Part shown: one piece after another, positions 61,501-64,000 of the stretch
How positions within the stretch are numbered: position 1 is the first letter of the stretch
How the letters are laid out: the number at the start of each line of letters is the position of its first letter
DNA from: Chlorella sorokiniana
Taxonomy: Eukaryota > Chlorophyta > Trebouxiophyceae > Chlorellales > Chlorellaceae
NCBI GenBank assembly: GCA_025917655.1
Contig: CP084608.1
Coordinates: 868,001-932,000 of the forward strand
Reading direction: 5' to 3'
DNA length: 64,000 nucleotides
Made by a program: the position numbers and the translations under genes
The notes under the pieces: generated by a model
Seen by the model: only the letters and a program-made list of their open reading frames with translations
Told to the model about the DNA's origin: nothing
Databases searched by the model: none

Positions 61501-63348
61501 CACAGCTGATGCTGCGGTTCTGGTTCCACGAGCTGGCCTCCAACGTGCTGCATCACACAGCGCCTCAGGTGCTGCAGCGGTTCATGACCCTGCGCCTTTC
61601 ATCTTGCTCTCCCCCTCCAGGAAGCGCTGGCCCACCTGGCAGCCGCCCAGGGCCGCCTGCACCTGGGCGGCGGCGGCGGCGGCCTGTTCTACTCCGACAA
61701 CCGGGCCGGCATCCCGGGCACCCTGCACCGCATCAGCGCCATGCGGGACCGCGGCGACGGCGTGCTGGGGCTGACGTACCGGGTGGGGCGGCACGTGCCA
61801 GGTGGGCCCGACGGGCAGCAGCCCCCGACCCGCCGTCACGCCCAAAGCAGCTGACTGCCAGCCTTGCAGCGGTTTTTCCACTCCCAGCGATCCCACCTCC
61901 CTTCAACCCTTTCAATCAATCTTTCACCCCGCTCCGCTTTCGCCTGTTTCTAACCCTGCCAGGTGCGGGGCGCCTGGTCCTGGACATCCTGGCGGCGCTG
62001 TCCAGGGGCCACGACGCGGCGGGGCACGAGGTGCAGGACGCCATCTCCCCCTCCCTCCTCCTGCTGGTGAGCGGCGCGCACGGAGTGGGCAGGAACTGTG
62101 CAGGCGCAGGTGGTGCTGCAGGTGACTACAGGGGGAGTCAGTCCAAGGGTGCGGCCCCGCCCTGCTCCGCCCTGCAGGGCGGCCCCGGCGTGGGCAAGAC
62201 GACGGTGGACATGATGGTGCCCGACAAGTCGCGGCAGCACAATGTCATGGTGGAGGCAGTGCAGAACCACACCCCCGACGTGCGCCCGCTCGCCCTGCTC
62301 CACCCCGACTGCCTCTGCTGCCTCTCGTGCTGCGCTGTGGATGGAAGGCCGCAGCAGCTGGTGCCAGCCTGTCCGTTTGAAGAAGGATGCCCGCCCAGCG
62401 CAGGTGGTGATTGTGGACGAGATCGGGTCCTCCAGGGAGGTTGAGGCGGCCAAAAGCATCGCCCACCGCGGCGTGGTGCTGGTGGGCGGCCGCCGTGCAT
62501 GCACAGCAATTCACATGTGGGTGGGTGCTGCACAGCGGCCTGCCCGGGCGTGCGTGCACCCGCTTCCCGTGCCACGCCCCCTTGCACCCTCCCCGCAGGT
62601 GGGCACAGCGCATGGCAGGAGCCTGGCCGCGCTGCTGAAGAACGGCGAGCTGAACGGGCTGGTGGGCGGCGTGCACCAGGTCACTCTCGGGGACGAGGAG
62701 GCGCGGCGCTCCAACAACGGGTGCGCGCCTGTGTGGCCAGCTGTGTTTGAGGGGTGCCAGCACAGGCAGGAAAAGCACCCAGACTGTGTTTCGGCACTGT
62801 GCTGATTGCTCGACTGCACCAATCTGCGTGGCACTGGCTGCTTCAGAGGTGGGGCCCCTGCTTCGCTGCTGCCATCCCTGGCAGGAACAAGACGCGCACC
62901 GAGCGGCGCGGCGAGCCCGCCTTTCCCACCCTGGTGGAGGTGCTGGCCCGCAACCGCTGGCGCGTGCACATGAACGTGGCGCGCAGCGTGGACGCCCTGC
63001 TGGCGGGCAGGTGGGAGGCAGGGGCAGGGCTGCGGTGATGGCCGGCAGGCGTCTTCGAATGGCCTCAGGTGCAGGCACTTGCAGCTTAAAGGCCTTCGTA
63101 GCCAGCAACCTTCCGCTGCAAGCCTGCTGCGCGGCTGGCGTCCCGCACACTGCCCCTGCAGGGAGCCCGTGACGCAGCTGCGCTGGGTGGCGGACGACGG
63201 GCGCTTGATGGTGCGCCTCGAGGGGCAGCCAGAGGGCAGCCGGCGCGGCGGCGGCGGCATGCGCGGCGCCGCGCTGGATGCAGCGGACAAGACGGGCAAG
63301 AGCGGCAAATGGTTTCAGAGCCTGCTGGCCCTCGCAGACCAATACTAG
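58529..63348 (+). CDS. DEDDy 3'-5' exonuclease joined to a SpoIIIAA/Ycf45-like AAA ATPase, 5' end unresolved
   Basis: N-terminal region of unknown family (HMAVHVAQLG-type helices; RGSLEKLLEALQDAKLVSIL), then a DEDDy exonuclease: VAMDCEGELRRDGSVSLIQL (D, E), VLHDCRADCEALFYQHSIRC (D) and LRYAVADVWQLLP (Y, D). The exonuclease frame appears to end at 60842, but CCCAC/GTGAGC there splices in phase to CTACTCTCCC near 60961, reading RPTYSPALEPGL. An Ala-rich linker leads to the ATPase: GVLGLTYRVGRHVPGAGRLV, Walker A GGPGVGKTT, SRQHNVMVEAVQNHTPD, Walker B VVIVDEIGSSREVEAAKSIA, TAHGRSLAALLKNGELNGLV, GGVHQVTLGDEEARR and FPTLVEVLARNRWRVHMNVA. About 40 residues normally lying between Walker A and the QHNVM motif are absent. 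A start exon probably lies in 58276-58528; ATG 58735 is the first in-frame Met. Confidence 0.78.
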
Positions 63349-63821
63349 CCAGACCACGGCATCAGAGCAACAGCAGCAGAGCCAGGCAGATACATGCAGC
63401 TCAGCTGTTGCCCCTTCCCTTTCGACACCGGATTCTGCGTAGCGGCCCCTCCCTAGTATGTGTCTTGCTGATTTAGATGAATGGTTTATCATGCATTACA
63501 CATGTGGCTGCCTTTTGTGTGTGGAAATGGTGACAGAGGCATGCTGGCGTGAGGAGCAGGTCAGAGGGAGAAGAGGCAAAGGTTCTGTGGGGGTACAGGC
63601 ATTGCTGATACACACTACGCACATTCCTGTGGCTGTGTTGCGACGGGTCGGGTCAGGCGGCAGGCGCCACACGTGGGCGGGCGCGCAACCGCGTCAGTGC
63701 AGAGCTGCTGGTCAAACCATCGCCAGCTGCTGCCGCGGCACGCTGGGCTGCAGCTGCAACCAAGTCCTCCAGCTGCGCTATGCGGCGGCAGCAGCCGAGG
63801 CATCGGGTGCCGTCAAGCCGC
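63349..63821. other. Convergent 3' intergenic region
   Basis: Between the ATPase stop and the C-terminal exon of the next minus-strand gene. A minus-strand open frame over 63653-63820 is out of phase with that exon and probably lies in its 3' UTR. Confidence 0.45.
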
Positions 63822-64000
63822 TTAGAGCGGGGGCATGAGGGGGAAGCCATCCTTCTTGCCCTGCTTGTTGATGAGGGACTTGTGCTGCAGGCAGGAGCAG
63901 AAACGGAGAGACGCGCAGGGTTGGGAAGCGTAGGGTGCGTAGGCTGCTGGTGCGCTTCGTGCGGGCAGGACAAGCCGGGCCACAGGCAAAACCCGTCGCC
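63822..64000 (-). CDS. C-terminal exon of an unidentified gene, runs off the right edge
   Basis: The exon 63822-63884 follows a clear acceptor (CTGCAG on the coding strand) and reads HKSLINKQGKKDGFPLMPPL then stop. Lysine-rich and without low complexity, it looks like a true C-terminus, but twenty residues are too few to identify the family. The rest of the interval is probably intron. Confidence 0.5.
   Translation of the reverse strand, partial: RRVLPVARLVLPARSAPAAYAPYASQPCASLRFCSCLQHKSLINKQGKKDGFPLMPPL

Overview
The window looks like nuclear DNA from a compact, GC-rich green alga, most likely a chlorellalean trebouxiophyte. I base this on short GT-AG introns splitting nearly every gene, strongly G/C third codon positions, N-terminal organelle-targeting extensions, candidate TGTAA polyadenylation signals of the chlorophyte kind, and gene content (mitochondrial-type glycolate dehydrogenase, twin-LOV protein, plastid Ycf45-like ATPase). 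About 23 protein genes are visible. Two run off the edges: an NADH-glutamate synthase on the left and an unidentified C-terminal exon on the right. I recognise no tRNA, rRNA, CRISPR array, virus-like element or complete transposon.

Layout. 0-9 kb: minus-strand NADH-GOGAT, a quinone-oxidoreductase-like MDR protein, an alpha/beta hydrolase and a coiled-coil protein. 9-12.6 kb: a truncated direct duplicate of part of the hydrolase gene, unclear minus-strand frames and a clean five-exon unknown gene. 12.9-28.2 kb: hydroxypyruvate reductase (HPR1), a twin-LOV blue-light sensor, serine-glyoxylate aminotransferase (SGAT) and glycolate dehydrogenase (GYDH). These are three core photorespiratory enzymes with a photoreceptor between them, and GOGAT lies 10 kb further left. 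28.7-33.3 kb: two ribosome-biogenesis genes, FCF2 and SBDS, sharing a divergent promoter. 33.4-42.5 kb: a 91-residue membrane protein, a BRCT-TDP2-like DNA-repair gene, an FKBP-MsrA fusion and a long coiled-coil protein. 42.8-55.4 kb: plastid-type malate dehydrogenase, RAD21/REC8 cohesin kleisin, class III alcohol dehydrogenase (GSNOR) and RraA. 55.8-63.3 kb: an unknown single-TM protein and a DEDDy 3'-5' exonuclease apparently fused to a SpoIIIAA/Ycf45-type ATPase.

How the genes fit together. GYDH (glycolate to glyoxylate), SGAT (glyoxylate plus serine to glycine plus hydroxypyruvate) and HPR1 (hydroxypyruvate to glycerate) are consecutive or linked steps. All three start with mitochondrial-looking presequences and HPR1 and SGAT lack a peroxisomal C-terminus, which fits the mitochondrial glycolate pathway of chlorophytes. 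Nearly every plus-strand gene is head-to-head with a minus-strand neighbour across less than about 350 bp.

Caution: many strongly conserved exons contain apparent one-base frameshifts, mostly at G or C runs, spread over genes that otherwise look functional. I read these mainly as consensus errors in the assembly, not as gene decay. Exon boundaries were read by eye from GT/AG sites, reading frame and family conservation.
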